Positions 28,001-36,654 of a DNA stretch of 64,000 bases are shown piece after piece. Position numbers and translations under genes: made by a program. The stretch's first letter is position 1, and each line of letters opens with the position of its first letter. Source of the stretch: Paenibacillus sp. Root444D2. GTDB taxonomy: Bacteria > Bacillota > Bacilli > Paenibacillales > NBRC-103111. The DNA lies in assembly GCF_001426375.1 (NCBI RefSeq), contig NZ_LMEO01000016.1, positions 31,901 to 95,900 of the forward strand. Direction: 5' to 3'. The notes below the pieces were generated by a model, which ran no database searches, was not told where the DNA came from, and saw only the letters and a list, made by a program, of their open reading frames with translations.

Positions 28001-29568
28001 ATGATACGCGTGGAGAAATGCTCCATCTCACGGTCACGGTCAATCGCTGGGTTCGTAACAACCGCTACGCTTTCTTTAATAAAGTCAGGCACGTTCTGGC
28101 GTTCCCAAGCAAGAGCAGCGTGAGGTGAATCGTGACCCAGGGAGCGGATAGGCTCTGCACCTGTTTCAGACATTGTTTCGATGTGTTGAATACCGTCACG
28201 ATCCCAACCAAATGCACTATACAATTGGTCAGTCGCTACAATGTTCTCATTAAGCTCTGCTTGAGTATCTGTTGGGACATGATTCAGATATTTGCGAAGT
28301 CCGCCAATATTGAGACGTTTGCTTGCGCGCTCGTACACTAGTGTTTGCACTTCATGGTAAGGAATAACTTGAACGTGTTCGCCTGGTGTCAGTACAACAC
28401 CCACTTTTTCACCTGGTGCAATTGGTTTCGGATCAGCAACCATTTCGCCAACCGTAATAACACCCTGCTCCGAGGAGAAGTATAAGGAAGAATCGCTCTC
28501 AACCATCCATACTGGACGAAGACCAAGCGCATCCACGCTGAAAATACATTCGTTGCCATAACGAGAAACGATACCAGCAGGACCTTGTGCAAAATGGCCC
28601 CATACTTGGCGGTAGTACACATATAAATCTTGAAGTTCCGGACGGAACTGTTTCATTTCATTAATAATAGGAGGGAATACCATTTCCATCGCTTCGAAAA
28701 GGGACAATCCAAAACGGTGAATGAACGTTTCAATCGTTCTGTTCATATCTTGAGAGTCAGAACCGCCGCTTACGAGCGGAACACCAACCATGTCTGCTTC
28801 GATACGAAGTTTCTTAATCGTGTTGATTTCACCATTATGCCCGAGCAGCGAGAACGGTTGTACACGGAAGAAGCTGGACAAGGTGTTAGTGGAATAACGG
28901 TTGTGACCGATTGTAACTTGGGAAGCAAATAAAGCATCACACGTATCTTTGAAGTATTTAGGAAGAATGCTTGCAGCTCCTAAAACTTTGTATGCAGATG
29001 TTACATTGCTTAGTGTAGCAACGTGAACGTTATATTTATCTTCAATAGCAATGTGCAATTCAAAAAGGTGATCGGCCACTTGGCCTTCTGTTTTATTGCT
29101 AATCGCTGCGATTTGCCAGAAAGTTGGCTCATCGTTCAAGCCGTTAGGGCCTAAAACGCTGCTATCGACTTGATTCTCTTGCTCAAGAATGATGGAAACA
29201 TCATGGGCAGCAAAGAGCTCACGAATGCCATTCTGGATTTCGGTAACGGTCAGGTCAAGCTTGCGTGGAACAAAGATATGTCCAACAGAAAAACGGTTGT
29301 CGTAGGCAAGCTTGCCTTCAAGACCCGCATCTGTTAATTTCTTTTCCCAAAGAGCGCGTGGAATATCCGTTAAAATCCCGCAACCATCGCCTTCACCGTT
29401 AATAAAACCCGAACGATGTTCCATTTTTACAAGGGCTTCAATCGTTTTTTGGATGTTATCACGGGAAGGGTGACCATTCTTTTCAATAATACAAATAATA
29501 CCGCAGCTGTCGTGTTCGGTTCCTAGTAGATCTTGAAAACGGCCTTCATTACGCATCAATTCATTCAT
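25018..29568 (-). CDS. gltB: Glutamate synthase, large subunit
   Basis: This 1516-residue enzyme transfers glutamine amide nitrogen to 2-oxoglutarate, forming two glutamates. Its domains in order are a class II glutaminase domain whose catalytic cysteine (C22 in EHDSCGI) is exposed by propeptide removal, a central domain, and the FMN-binding synthase domain (MVTMNGEGGEIKDMLGRYK through GGTGAARIHSLTHVG). After these come the iron-sulfur cysteines C1104/C1107/C1110/C1115 (GCTTCRGCHLDTCHVG) and a C-terminal beta-helix domain. ATG at 29568 gives a propeptide of normal length; longer in-frame starts up to 29646 are possible. A hairpin lies between the ribosome binding site and this ATG. No small subunit (gltD) or GltC regulator is adjacent. 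Confidence 0.95.
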   Translation of the reverse strand: MNELMRNEGRFQDLLGTEHDSCGIICIIEKNGHPSRDNIQKTIEALVKMEHRSGFINGEGDGCGILTDIPRALWEKKLTDAGLEGKLAYDNRFSVGHIFVPRKLDLTVTEIQNGIRELFAAHDVSIILEQENQVDSSVLGPNGLNDEPTFWQIAAISNKTEGQVADHLFELHIAIEDKYNVHVATLSNVTSAYKVLGAASILPKYFKDTCDALFASQVTIGHNRYSTNTLSSFFRVQPFSLLGHNGEINTIKKLRIEADMVGVPLVSGGSDSQDMNRTIETFIHRFGLSLFEAMEMVFPPIINEMKQFRPELQDLYVYYRQVWGHFAQGPAGIVSRYGNECIFSVDALGLRPVWMVESDSSLYFSSEQGVITVGEMVADPKPIAPGEKVGVVLTPGEHVQVIPYHEVQTLVYERASKRLNIGGLRKYLNHVPTDTQAELNENIVATDQLYSAFGWDRDGIQHIETMSETGAEPIRSLGHDSPHAALAWERQNVPDFIKESVAVVTNPAIDRDREMEHFSTRIIAGTRTPVYAQVDNNLRLELLAPLVLEGTNGVDSEEHLSQPSYEQLLALFRAQGDNAVAVLSSTFARGTSLSDGLDALAAAAIAAARNGAALIVLDDAEAHQNDRLWLEPHLAVSKIDIALRAEKLGFGDNLRRHVTLVLRSAAIRSLHDIAVACGLGADVISPYLLFSTASDKEGNAAAARKVYAALTKGLEKVISTIGTHELRGYTRFFSSIGFHPEVAEVLDIVNYLGSEKAGTGFAQLEADAELRYTDYTNPKAKAAKNFRFFQRMWKALGDAASGAAPYSDYRDKLREEEKKNPISIRHIAGFNINKALSEGRKALDPSQVDISIGGHSLPMLISSMSFGSQNETAFRAYAEAGERLNMVTMNGEGGEIKDMLGRYKKTRGAQVASGRFGVNVELANAVAFLEIKIGQGAKPGEGGHLPGSKVTAKIAAARNATIGSDLISPSNNHDIYSIEDLAQIISELKEGSGRKAKIIVKIPVVPGIGTIAVGVAKAGADVITLSGFDGGTGAARIHSLTHVGLPTEIGTKLAHVALIEAGLRHRVELWSDGGLKSGSDVVKMVMLGANRAGFGSIAMQSIGCTTCRGCHLDTCHVGIATQIDSMEEAEEKGLRRFVPRQFDVAVDSLVRLFGGIGEEVREVVASLGFNSLQDLVGRSDLLEQISHLERIDLSDILRPAPLQFISDAERAMEEAAVSSDIRIAAGAEGLEFFPESLALDAPIVRNWSKVDAESRILGARYSSHRVRDRFDGSYDELPTVALNLIDGSVPGNGLAAFNARGVDITVHGGAEDGLGKMAFGGKVAIVKSLGKNNTFINGSVGKSFGYGAQKGLFLIQGSADTRACIRFSGADVVFGGEITTPLRDELGGLAARANLKGFAFEYMTNGRAVVMGDPGPWICAGMTGGVIYQRLVPEMGLDQAAIERRIAKGAKVKLETIGVQSKKDLTELLTAYHAELAKSGQSDAAAKIEGLLSNLEANFIRISPVNMQADQSVATE

Positions 29569-29573
29569 CGCTC

Positions 29574-29620
29574 TGGTCAGTCGCCTGACCGTCACCTCCC
29601 ATACATATTTAAACTCCTCT
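29574..29620 (-). promoter_or_regulatory. gltB translation-initiation region with mini-frame and hairpin
   Basis: On the minus strand AGAGGAG (29620-29614) precedes a five-codon frame ATGTATGGGAGGTGA (29606-29592). That frame's last codons form the GGGAGGTGA ribosome binding site for gltB. Between it and the gltB ATG lies a perfect hairpin GGTCAG-GCGA-CTGACC (29590-29575). Folded, it would leave about 7 nt between the binding site and the ATG instead of 23. Confidence 0.5.
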
Positions 29621-30164
29621 TGCACTACGCTTCTTGCATTCTGCATTGATGAGCCCGCAACCCTAGCATTTTCAAGGAATTACCCACAAAGGGGTCAAAA
29701 CCGAAATATGCAAGAATGTGAATAAAAATGCAATATTATTGAATAGCATACCAATTTTAAGGAAATAATCCCCTCAAAATGAGGCTCTAATCGACCTGTA
29801 ATAAAGTAAGGCATCACACACAAAAATCGGCAAAGAATTTGTAAATCATGCCCTAACTTTCTAGGAAAATACTGCGAAAACAAGACATTTCGCGAAAAGG
29901 GTAAAAGTAATCTTAGAATAGCATGAAAAAGATCATCCGACAATAGTTGCAGATCGAAATCACAAATGTAAGCGTTACCTTTTTTGCATACTGGTGAATA
30001 AAACCATATTTCTCATGGCATAGGGCACTGTTAAAATACGAACGAACTAGAATCCATATAGGATCATAGTTCGTTTCTGGGACATGTAGTGATAGAAGTT
30101 GGAGCTGTTTAGGCTTGAGAAAGTGGTTGAGTTTGTTAGAATGGTGACCGAAGAGCAAGGGCAT

Positions 30165-30375
30165 GAGTTGGGCAGGAGTAAGAGGATAGGGCAAGAGCAA
30201 AGCAAGAGCGATGGCAAGGGCAGGGCAGGGCAGGGCAGGGCAGGGAGAAGAGCAAAGCAAGAGCAAGGGCAGGCAAGAGCAAGAGGACAGGGCAAAAGCT
30301 AGAGCAGGAATGAGAGCAAAGGGTAGGAGCAAGAGCAAAGCAAGAGCAAAGCAAGAGCAAGAGCAGGAGCTGGAG
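30165..30375. repeat. Low-complexity G/A-rich tract with GGGCA run
   Basis: The plus strand is built from short variants of GCAAGAGCAAA and contains six GGG tracts spaced by CA (30218-30245), a classic G-quadruplex pattern. Open frames through it encode only Ala/Arg/Gln/Lys or Leu/Cys/Pro low-complexity peptides without start signals, so it is not coding. The region 29640-30160 upstream of gltB contains no gene that I can support. Confidence 0.85.
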
Positions 30376-30412
30376 TTGGGGTGGAGCATCTATCAGGGAA
30401 TCAAATGGTTCT

Positions 30413-30534
30413 ATTGGAGAAAATCCAATGGAAGTGCCTTAAAAAGTGGAAAATCACAGATTTCAATGGATTTTTTCCAATGAAATCTGTGATTTTAGAG
30501 GGGGGAAGTCGATTTCATTGGATATTGTCCAATG
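30413..30534. repeat. Cluster of three ATTGGA/TCCAAT hairpins
   Basis: ATTGGA-N5-TCCAAT occurs at 30413-30429 and, extended to CATTGGA/TCCAATG, at 30516-30534. Between them lies a long hairpin of about 21 bp with one mismatch: AAAATCACAGATTTCA at 30450-30465 pairs with 30481-30496, and the inner arms again read TGGA/TCCA. Confidence 0.8.
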
Positions 30535-30624
30535 GAGATTGGGGTGGGTTCATGTTGTTCGGTAGTTTGACCTAGTTTACGTAACCCGAAATACCTTCCA
30601 TTAAACCAAACACCAAATCTGTAA

Positions 30625-31150
30625 TCACTCATAGCACCTAACTAGTAGCATCTAACCCGCAATCACTCATAGCACCTAACTAGTAGCATCTAAGCCGTAA
30701 TAACTCATAGCACCTAACTAGTTGCATCTAACCCGTAATAACTCATAGCACCTACTGGTAGCATCTAACCCGTAATAACTCATAGCACCTAACAAGTAAT
30801 ATCTAACCTGTAATAATTCATAGCACTAAACTAGTAACATCTAACCTTTAATAACTCATAGCACCTAACTAGTAGCATCAAGTCCGTAATAATTCATAGC
30901 ACCTAACTAGTAGCATCTAACCCGTAATAACTCATAGCACCTAACTAGTAGCACCTAACCCGTAATAACTCATAGCACCTAACTAGTAGCATCTAACCCG
31001 TAATAACTCATAGCACCTAGCAAGTAATATCTAACCTGTAATAACTCATAGCGGCTAACTTGTAGCATCTAACCGTAATAACTCATAGCACTTAACTAGT
31101 AGCATCTAACTTTAATAACTCATAGCACCTAACTAGTAACATTTAACCCT
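30625..31150. repeat. Fourteen 37-38 bp tandem repeats
   Basis: The anchor CATAG occurs at 30630, 30668, 30706, 30744, 30781, 30819, 30857, 30895, 30933, 30971, 31009, 31047, 31084 and 31121. The period is therefore 38 bp, with three 37-bp units. The unit reads approximately TAACTCATAGCACCTAACTA followed by GTAGCATCTAACCCGTAA. Units are contiguous and lack unique spacers, so this is a satellite-like array and not a CRISPR. It ends about 50 bp past the hemL stop. Confidence 0.93.
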
Positions 31151-31201
31151 CTACCAGACCGTAAAACCTAACCTCTAACCTCTAATTTCAAACCCGTCAT
31201 C

Positions 31202-32548
31202 TTAGCGCATTTTCATGGTTTTGAAAGCTTGGTCAACGGCATTGAGCGTCTGAGCGATGTCTTCATCTGTATGGGCGATGGTCATGAACCACGCCTCGTA
31301 TTTGGACGGAGCGAGGTTAATGCCTTGCTCCAGCATAAGTCGGAAGAAATCAGCGAAGCGTTCGCCGTCGGTATCCTGTGCTTCGTCATAATTCGTGACG
31401 GGATGGTCACAGAAGTGGGTGGAGAAGGCGCCGCCGATGCGATTGAGCGTCAAGGCGATGCCATGCCTTGCGGCGGATTCTGCGATGCCGCCGGCAAGTG
31501 TTGCGCCAAGCTGCTCGAGCTTGGCGTAGACACCAGCCTGCTGGAGCACCTCCAAGCAGGCGATGCCGGCCGAGATGGAGGCGGGGTTCCCCGCCATCGT
31601 GCCGGCTTGATAAGCAGGTCCGAGCGGAGCGACCTGCTCCATCACGGCCTTGCGGCCCCCGTAGGCACCGATCGGCAGCCCGCCGCCGATCACTTTGCCG
31701 AGGGCCGTAAGGTCCGGCTCCACGGCGGCGAAGCGCGCCGCCGCCTCGGAAATGCCGCCCTCCACGAGTGGGAGGCCGGGGTAGGTCTGTGCCGCTCCAT
31801 AATGGAAGCGGAATGCCGTGATGACCTCGTCGTAGATGACGAGGGCACCGTATCTGCGAGCAGCTGCGCAGAGCTGCTCGAGGTAGCCGGCATGGGGCAT
31901 GACCATGCCGAAGTTGCCGACGATGGGCTCCACCATCACCGCGGCGATCTCTTCCCCCCAACGCGCAAGCGCGGCCTCGAGTGCCGGAATATCGTTGAAC
32001 GGCACCGTAATGACCTCTTGCGCGATGCTCGCAGGCACGCCCGCGCTGTCCGGCGTGCCTAGTGTGGACGGCCCGGAGCCGGCCGCCACAAGCACGAGAT
32101 CCGAGTGGCCGTGGTAGCACCCGGCGAACTTAATGATCTTGGTGCGCTTCGTAAAGGCGCGCGCCACGCGAATCGTTGTCATCACGGCCTCTGTGCCGGA
32201 GTTGACGAAGCGTACTTTGTCGAGCGAAGGAATCGCCGACTTCAGCATCTTGGCGAACTCGATTTCGAGTTCGGTCGGGGTCCCGTACAGCGTCCCGTTC
32301 TGAGCGGCGCGGCAAATCGCCTCGGTCACATGCGGATGCGCATGACCGGTAATGATAGGGCCATAGGCGGCGAGGTAATCAATGAAGCGATTCCCGTCTA
32401 CATCCCAGAAGTGTGCGCCTTGCGCTCGCTTCATGAAGACGGGCGCGCCGCCGCCGACGGCTTTGAATGAGCGGGAAGGGCTGTTGACCCCGCCAACGAT
32501 ATGTTTCAATGCTTCTTGATATAACTGCTCGGATTGTTTTCGTTCCAT
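31202..32548 (-). CDS. hemL: Glutamate-1-semialdehyde 2,1-aminomutase
   Basis: This PLP enzyme converts glutamate-1-semialdehyde to 5-aminolevulinate for haem synthesis. It has 448 residues. The N-terminal [21 protein letters not shown], the [19 protein letters not shown] segment and the PLP-binding lysine K285 in [17 protein letters not shown] identify it. ATG at 32548 was chosen from the conserved N-terminus; the AAAGGA site is 13 nt upstream and weak. The gene is noticeably richer in G+C than its surroundings, which creates long shadow frames on the opposite strand. Other hem genes are not nearby. Firmicutes often have a second GSA aminotransferase, so this may be one of two. Confidence 0.95.
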   Translation of the reverse strand: MERKQSEQLYQEALKHIVGGVNSPSRSFKAVGGGAPVFMKRAQGAHFWDVDGNRFIDYLAAYGPIITGHAHPHVTEAICRAAQNGTLYGTPTELEIEFAKMLKSAIPSLDKVRFVNSGTEAVMTTIRVARAFTKRTKIIKFAGCYHGHSDLVLVAAGSGPSTLGTPDSAGVPASIAQEVITVPFNDIPALEAALARWGEEIAAVMVEPIVGNFGMVMPHAGYLEQLCAAARRYGALVIYDEVITAFRFHYGAAQTYPGLPLVEGGISEAAARFAAVEPDLTALGKVIGGGLPIGAYGGRKAVMEQVAPLGPAYQAGTMAGNPASISAGIACLEVLQQAGVYAKLEQLGATLAGGIAESAARHGIALTLNRIGGAFSTHFCDHPVTNYDEAQDTDGERFADFFRLMLEQGINLAPSKYEAWFMTIAHTDEDIAQTLNAVDQAFKTMKMR

Positions 32549-32616
32549 TAGAAAAATCATTCCTTTACGTAATGTAGTCGTATATCTCATTATTTATGTA
32601 GTCGTTTATCGTCTTA

Positions 32617-32666
32617 CAAAAAGCCCCTACTCGAAGGGCGCTAAGCCCTCTAGCCAAGTAGAGGCA
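32617..32666 (-). terminator. Terminator of LCP gene
   Basis: On the minus strand GCCTCTACT (32665-32657) pairs with AGTAGGGGC (32631-32623), with an inner GGGC/GCCC stem, followed by TTTTTG. Confidence 0.75.
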
Positions 32667-32740
32667 TACAATATCAATTGATTAATTAACTTCGCACCAT
32701 CCCAGAGCATCATCAGTCGATACTCAGCTGCAACGCTTCA

Positions 32741-33775
32741 TCACTTCGTCGCCTTCACCGAAGACTTCGGTGTAGGCGAAGGCGATGGCTTCGTAGGACC
32801 AGAGTCTGCCTCAGCCTTTCCTGCAAAAAGGTCTCTCACATAAAGCTGCAGCTTCTCTTTGTTCGCCGTAATGACAGCGGCGCCGCGGACGTTTTTCTCG
32901 ATCAGCAGATCGGTTGGCGGCAATTGGGAGCTGACGATTCCGTCAGCTTTCGCCTCAAAACCAAGACCACCAAGCTTCAGCATATCCGTCACACTGAGGT
33001 TCGTATCGATATAAGGATCGATGGCATTTAGAATTCTTGGCAGCTTAATTAAGGAAGAAGTTGTTTGCATTTTTTGTGCGACCGCAGTTAGGAACTTCCT
33101 CTGACGTTCTGTACGTGAGAAATCGGACAAAGCATCGTGTCGAAAGCGTACATACTGCAAAGCGGTTTTGCCATCGAGATGCTGAAGCCCTTTTTTCAAA
33201 TTAATATCATAGACATGATCATCTTCCGAGTCCGAATATTTCATATCTTTTTCGACGTCAATATCAATCCCGCCAACGGCATCAATAAGTGCAATGAATC
33301 CTTTAAAGTCGGTATAAACATAGTACTGAACAGGGATGCCGAGCAAATCGCTTACCGTTTTCATCGCTAAATTCGGTCCACCTGATGTAATGGCTGTGTT
33401 GATACGATCTTCGCCTTCGCCTGGGATCTTCACATAGGTATCTCGAAGGATAGAGAATAGGTGAGCCTTTTTGGTTACGGGATCAATTGAAGCTAGCATT
33501 ATACTGTCTGAGCGGGGCAGCTCATTCTTCGTCATCCCACGCGAATCTCCGCCGAGAAGCAAAATGTTGACTCGCTGTTTGCCTTCCCATTTAGGTGGGA
33601 TAAATTTATCCCCTTTATCTTTAATATTCTGGGCAATCATGGTGCCGCTGCCTTGTGGATTGTCCGATTTATGGGAGATATTGTTCGCGAAATTATAGAA
33701 AGAATAAGAATAATAACCAGCTACTACCATAAGCAGCAAGCCAATCAGGAGCAAGGTTCGTTTTATGATTCTCAA
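32741..33775 (-). CDS. LytR-CpsA-Psr family cell-wall glycopolymer ligase
   Basis: This is a membrane-anchored LCP enzyme that attaches teichoic acid or other glycopolymers to peptidoglycan. One N-terminal membrane helix (about residues 8-27) is followed by an extracellular LCP domain. Typical motifs are VNILLLGGDSRG, RSDSIMLASIDP, FSILRDTYVKIPG, a TSGGPNLAMKTV segment and VDAVGGIDIDVE-like sequence. A Pro/Ser-rich tail ends the protein. TTG at 33775 is the likely start: AAAGGAG lies 9 nt upstream. An ATG at 33835 would add 20 residues but has no ribosome binding site. The choice does not affect the domain. It is transcribed divergently from the ABC operon. Confidence 0.88.
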   Translation of the reverse strand: MRIIKRTLLLIGLLLMVVAGYYSYSFYNFANNISHKSDNPQGSGTMIAQNIKDKGDKFIPPKWEGKQRVNILLLGGDSRGMTKNELPRSDSIMLASIDPVTKKAHLFSILRDTYVKIPGEGEDRINTAITSGGPNLAMKTVSDLLGIPVQYYVYTDFKGFIALIDAVGGIDIDVEKDMKYSDSEDDHVYDINLKKGLQHLDGKTALQYVRFRHDALSDFSRTERQRKFLTAVAQKMQTTSSLIKLPRILNAIDPYIDTNLSVTDMLKLGGLGFEAKADGIVSSQLPPTDLLIEKNVRGAAVITANKEKLQLYVRDLFAGKAEADSGPTKPSPSPTPKSSVKATK

Positions 33776-33963
33776 GGTTCTGCGCTCCTTTCGTAGGTAG
33801 AGGTAATCTGTACTTTTTTTTCTTACAGAATTCATGTATCATGAGTGTGTTGTACATTTCATCTTTATGATCCATATTATAGAGGTTATGAAACTTCGAT
33901 AGCAAGTTACGGCGATTTTTGCCATTATATGTAGCCGAGTCTACACAGACAGGGGGTAAGTTC

Positions 33964-35019
33964 ATGTTAGCAATTGATGTTCAAGATCTGCGCAAGGAAT
34001 TTCAAGTTCAGCAGAGCCGCGGGGGTTTAAAGGGTGCATTTCAAGATTTATTTCAAAGAGAGTATAAGCAAATTACAGCTGTAAAAGACATCAGCTTCCA
34101 AATTCCAAAGGGCGAAATTTGTGGATATATAGGTGAAAATGGAGCTGGCAAGTCTACTACCATTAAAATGCTGACAGGTATTCTAGTACCTACATCAGGA
34201 CATATCAAGGTCAATGGTTTCGTTCCATTTAAAGAGCGCGAGAAATTCGTAGCCGGAATCGGTGTTGTTTTCGGTCAGCGCAGTCAGCTCTGGTGGGATA
34301 TTGGTGTCGTCGAATCCTTTCAACTATTGAAAAAGGTGTATCGCGTGTCAGAAGCCGATTACAAAAAGCGTCTCGACGAGCTTGTCGATCGTCTGCAATT
34401 ATCCGATTTGCTATCACGTCCCGTTCGTAAGCTAAGTCTAGGTCAGCGAATGCGCTGTGAGTTAGCGGCTTCCCTTATTCATAATCCAGCGATTCTGTTC
34501 CTCGATGAACCGACCATTGGTCTAGATATCGTAGTAAAAACAGAAATTCGCGAATTTCTCAAATCGCTTAATCAGCGTTACGAAACGACGATCTTGCTTA
34601 CAACGCATGACCTGCAAGATATTGAAGCATTATGTTCCCGTGTTATCATGCTCGATGATGGCCGTATTATTTATGATGGCGGACTCGAAGAGCTGAAGGT
34701 GAAATGGGGCAAAGGCAAGGAAGTCGTGCTGCAATTTGAGCATCCTACCACATTGGCTCGTCTTCAAGAGCTTACGCGAGGCTTAGATGTTGCTTGGCAG
34801 CTTGAAAATGAGCTGTCCGCCAAAGTGTTCATACCACACGAACGAGCCAATGTTTCTGAGGTGCTTAGCCGCGTAGTCGGCGTTTTGCAAATTCAAGATA
34901 TCAAAATCAATGAAACGAATACGGATGATATTGTCCGTGAAATTTATAAAGCCGGCTCAGCCGATGTGAAACGTCAAGATGAAGTGCCGCAGCCAGAGGG
35001 AGTCGCGTCTCATGCTTAG
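33964..35019 (+). CDS. ABC-2 type exporter, ATP-binding subunit
   Basis: This 351-residue ATPase energises the two membrane proteins that follow. Walker A is GENGAGKST, the signature is LSLGQRMRCELAAS, Walker B is ILFLDEPTIGLD and the H-loop is TTHD. A C-terminal extension of about 100 residues is usual in this ABC-2 subclass. ATG at 33964 follows a GGGGG site; an upstream ATG at 33919 is unlikely. The stop overlaps the next gene's ATG by 8 nt, indicating translational coupling. The cargo is unknown. No biosynthetic gene is next to it except the unrelated diaminopropionate operon 3 kb away. Confidence 0.9.
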   Translation: MLAIDVQDLRKEFQVQQSRGGLKGAFQDLFQREYKQITAVKDISFQIPKGEICGYIGENGAGKSTTIKMLTGILVPTSGHIKVNGFVPFKEREKFVAGIGVVFGQRSQLWWDIGVVESFQLLKKVYRVSEADYKKRLDELVDRLQLSDLLSRPVRKLSLGQRMRCELAASLIHNPAILFLDEPTIGLDIVVKTEIREFLKSLNQRYETTILLTTHDLQDIEALCSRVIMLDDGRIIYDGGLEELKVKWGKGKEVVLQFEHPTTLARLQELTRGLDVAWQLENELSAKVFIPHERANVSEVLSRVVGVLQIQDIKINETNTDDIVREIYKAGSADVKRQDEVPQPEGVASHA

Positions 35020-35806
35020 TGCTTATTTAGAAGTTATCCGCATGCGATTTCTCATGATGCTCGCTTACCGTGTTAATTATTACAGCGGCATTTTGATCTA
35101 TGCACTCAATATTGGTTCTTATTATTTTGTATATAAAGCAATTTATGGTGAGCAAGCTATCATTGGCGGCCTGACACTAGGTCAGATGACGACTTATGTG
35201 GCCATTTCTTGGATGGGGCGCGCTTTTTACTTCAATAACTTAGATCGTGAAATTGCTAATGAAATTCGTGACGGCAGTGTAGCCATCCAATTCATTCGTC
35301 CTTATAACTACGTTTTTGTGAAAATGATGCAAGGATTGGGAGAGGGTGTATTCCGTCTGCTTCTCTTCACAACACCGGGAATGATCTTCATATGGCTTCT
35401 CTTGCCTATTGAATTCCCAACCGATCCAGGCCTGTGGGTTATCTACTTCGTGATGCTGTTTTTCAGCTTTCTGATTAATACGCAGCTTAATATCATTACG
35501 GGATTATTCGCTTTTTTCTTGGAAAACAACGAAGGTCTTATGCGCATGAAGCGCGTTGCTGTCGACTTGTTCTCTGGTTTAATTATTCCGATCTCCTTTT
35601 TCCCAGGATGGTCCAAATCGGTCTTAGAGTGGCTGCCTTTTCAAGCGATTACTTACTTGCCGAGCGCTGCTTTCACAGGAAAAATTACAGGGACTGCGAT
35701 ATTCCAAAGCCTTGGCGTCCAAGTGCTGTGGTTCCTGGTCTTAATTATCCCGATCTATGTCCTGTGGGTTAAATCCAAAACGCGTCTTTTCGTACAGGGG
35801 GGTTAG
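35012..35806 (+). CDS. ABC-2 type permease, first subunit
   Basis: A 264-residue integral membrane protein with about six helices, resembling the ABC-2 family (former DUF990) permeases that come in pairs. It begins MLSAYLEVIRMRFLMMLAYRVNYYSG, with the amphipathic N-terminal segment typical of the family. The start ATG overlaps the ATPase gene and has AGAGGGAG upstream. It probably forms a heterodimer with the next gene's product. Cargo unknown. Confidence 0.87.
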   Translation: MLSAYLEVIRMRFLMMLAYRVNYYSGILIYALNIGSYYFVYKAIYGEQAIIGGLTLGQMTTYVAISWMGRAFYFNNLDREIANEIRDGSVAIQFIRPYNYVFVKMMQGLGEGVFRLLLFTTPGMIFIWLLLPIEFPTDPGLWVIYFVMLFFSFLINTQLNIITGLFAFFLENNEGLMRMKRVAVDLFSGLIIPISFFPGWSKSVLEWLPFQAITYLPSAAFTGKITGTAIFQSLGVQVLWFLVLIIPIYVLWVKSKTRLFVQGG

Positions 35807-35809
35807 CAA

Positions 35810-36598
35810 ATGAAGTTCTACATCTCCCTAGTTGTGGAATATTTGAAAAATTACATGAAAACGCGTCTCACCTACCGATCCGATTTCTGGATTGAGGTTT
35901 TTTCCGACTTGATGTTCAACGGTTTAAATTTATTCTTCATTCTCGTCGTATTTTTGCAAACTCAATCGCTTGGTGGCTGGAATCAAGAACAAATTTTGTT
36001 CATTTACGGTTATTTTATGATTCCATATGGCATATTCATCACTTTTTTTAACTTATGGGGCTTCAGTGAACGTTATATTGTCAAAGGGGAGATGGACCGC
36101 ATCCTGACGCGTCCCGCCTACAATCTATGGCAATTGATGCTCGAAAACATGAGTCCATCTTCACTATTTAGCGCATTAGCAGGTTTAATTGTTATGATTT
36201 ATTCTTGGGCTAAGCTCGGTATCCCATTTCATTGGCATGATCCGCTGGTCTTTATCGTACTGGTGATTGGATCGATTCTCATTTATGCAGGAGTATACAT
36301 TTCGCTGACATCGCTCGCCTTTTTCTCAGATGCGCCGACAGGTATTCTGCCCTTGATTTGGAACATCCAAAACTACGGACGTTATCCGGCTACGATCTAT
36401 AATAAACTGCTCCGAACGATCTTGACGTGGATTTTGCCCTTTGCGTTCGTCGGTTTCTATCCGGCCGCTTATTTCATTGATCCAGTGAACTGGAAGTGGT
36501 TCGCTTTGCTGACACCGGTTGTTGGGATTGGTTTCAGTATTTTGGGAATTACGGTTTGGAATATAGGTGTGAAACGGTACCGCGGCGCGGGATCTTAA
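35810..36598 (+). CDS. ABC-2 type permease, second subunit
   Basis: A 262-residue membrane protein, distantly similar to the preceding one in length and helix pattern (about six helices). It carries the family-like stretch YIVKGEMDRILTRPAYNLWQLMLEN. It begins 3 bp after the previous stop, with GGGGGG as ribosome binding site. A strong terminator lies 5 bp past the stop, so the three genes form one operon. Confidence 0.87.
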   Translation: MKFYISLVVEYLKNYMKTRLTYRSDFWIEVFSDLMFNGLNLFFILVVFLQTQSLGGWNQEQILFIYGYFMIPYGIFITFFNLWGFSERYIVKGEMDRILTRPAYNLWQLMLENMSPSSLFSALAGLIVMIYSWAKLGIPFHWHDPLVFIVLVIGSILIYAGVYISLTSLAFFSDAPTGILPLIWNIQNYGRYPATIYNKLLRTILTWILPFAFVGFYPAAYFIDPVNWKWFALLTPVVGIGFSILGITVWNIGVKRYRGAGS

Positions 36599-36603
36599 AA
36601 TTG

Positions 36604-36647
36604 AAAAAGCCCAGTTCTTGCTAAAAAGCAGGAACTGGGCTTTTTTT
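36604..36647. terminator. Bidirectional terminator
   Basis: AAAAGCCCAGTTCTTGC pairs with GCAGGAACTGGGCTTTT around TAAAAA (one G-U pair). It separates the convergent ABC operon and the YheC/D gene and has T runs in both directions. Confidence 0.9.
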
Positions 36648-36654
36648 AGTATGA

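Noticed and set aside
30047..30483. Low-complexity frames in the G/A-rich tract
   Set aside because: Translations are Leu/Pro/Cys or Arg/Gln/Lys monotony with no start signals.
30625..31150. Possible CRISPR array
   Set aside because: Repeats are directly contiguous with no unique spacers, and there are no cas genes in the window.
31229..32120. Long frames on both strands over hemL
   Set aside because: High G+C makes stop codons rare; hemL is unambiguous.
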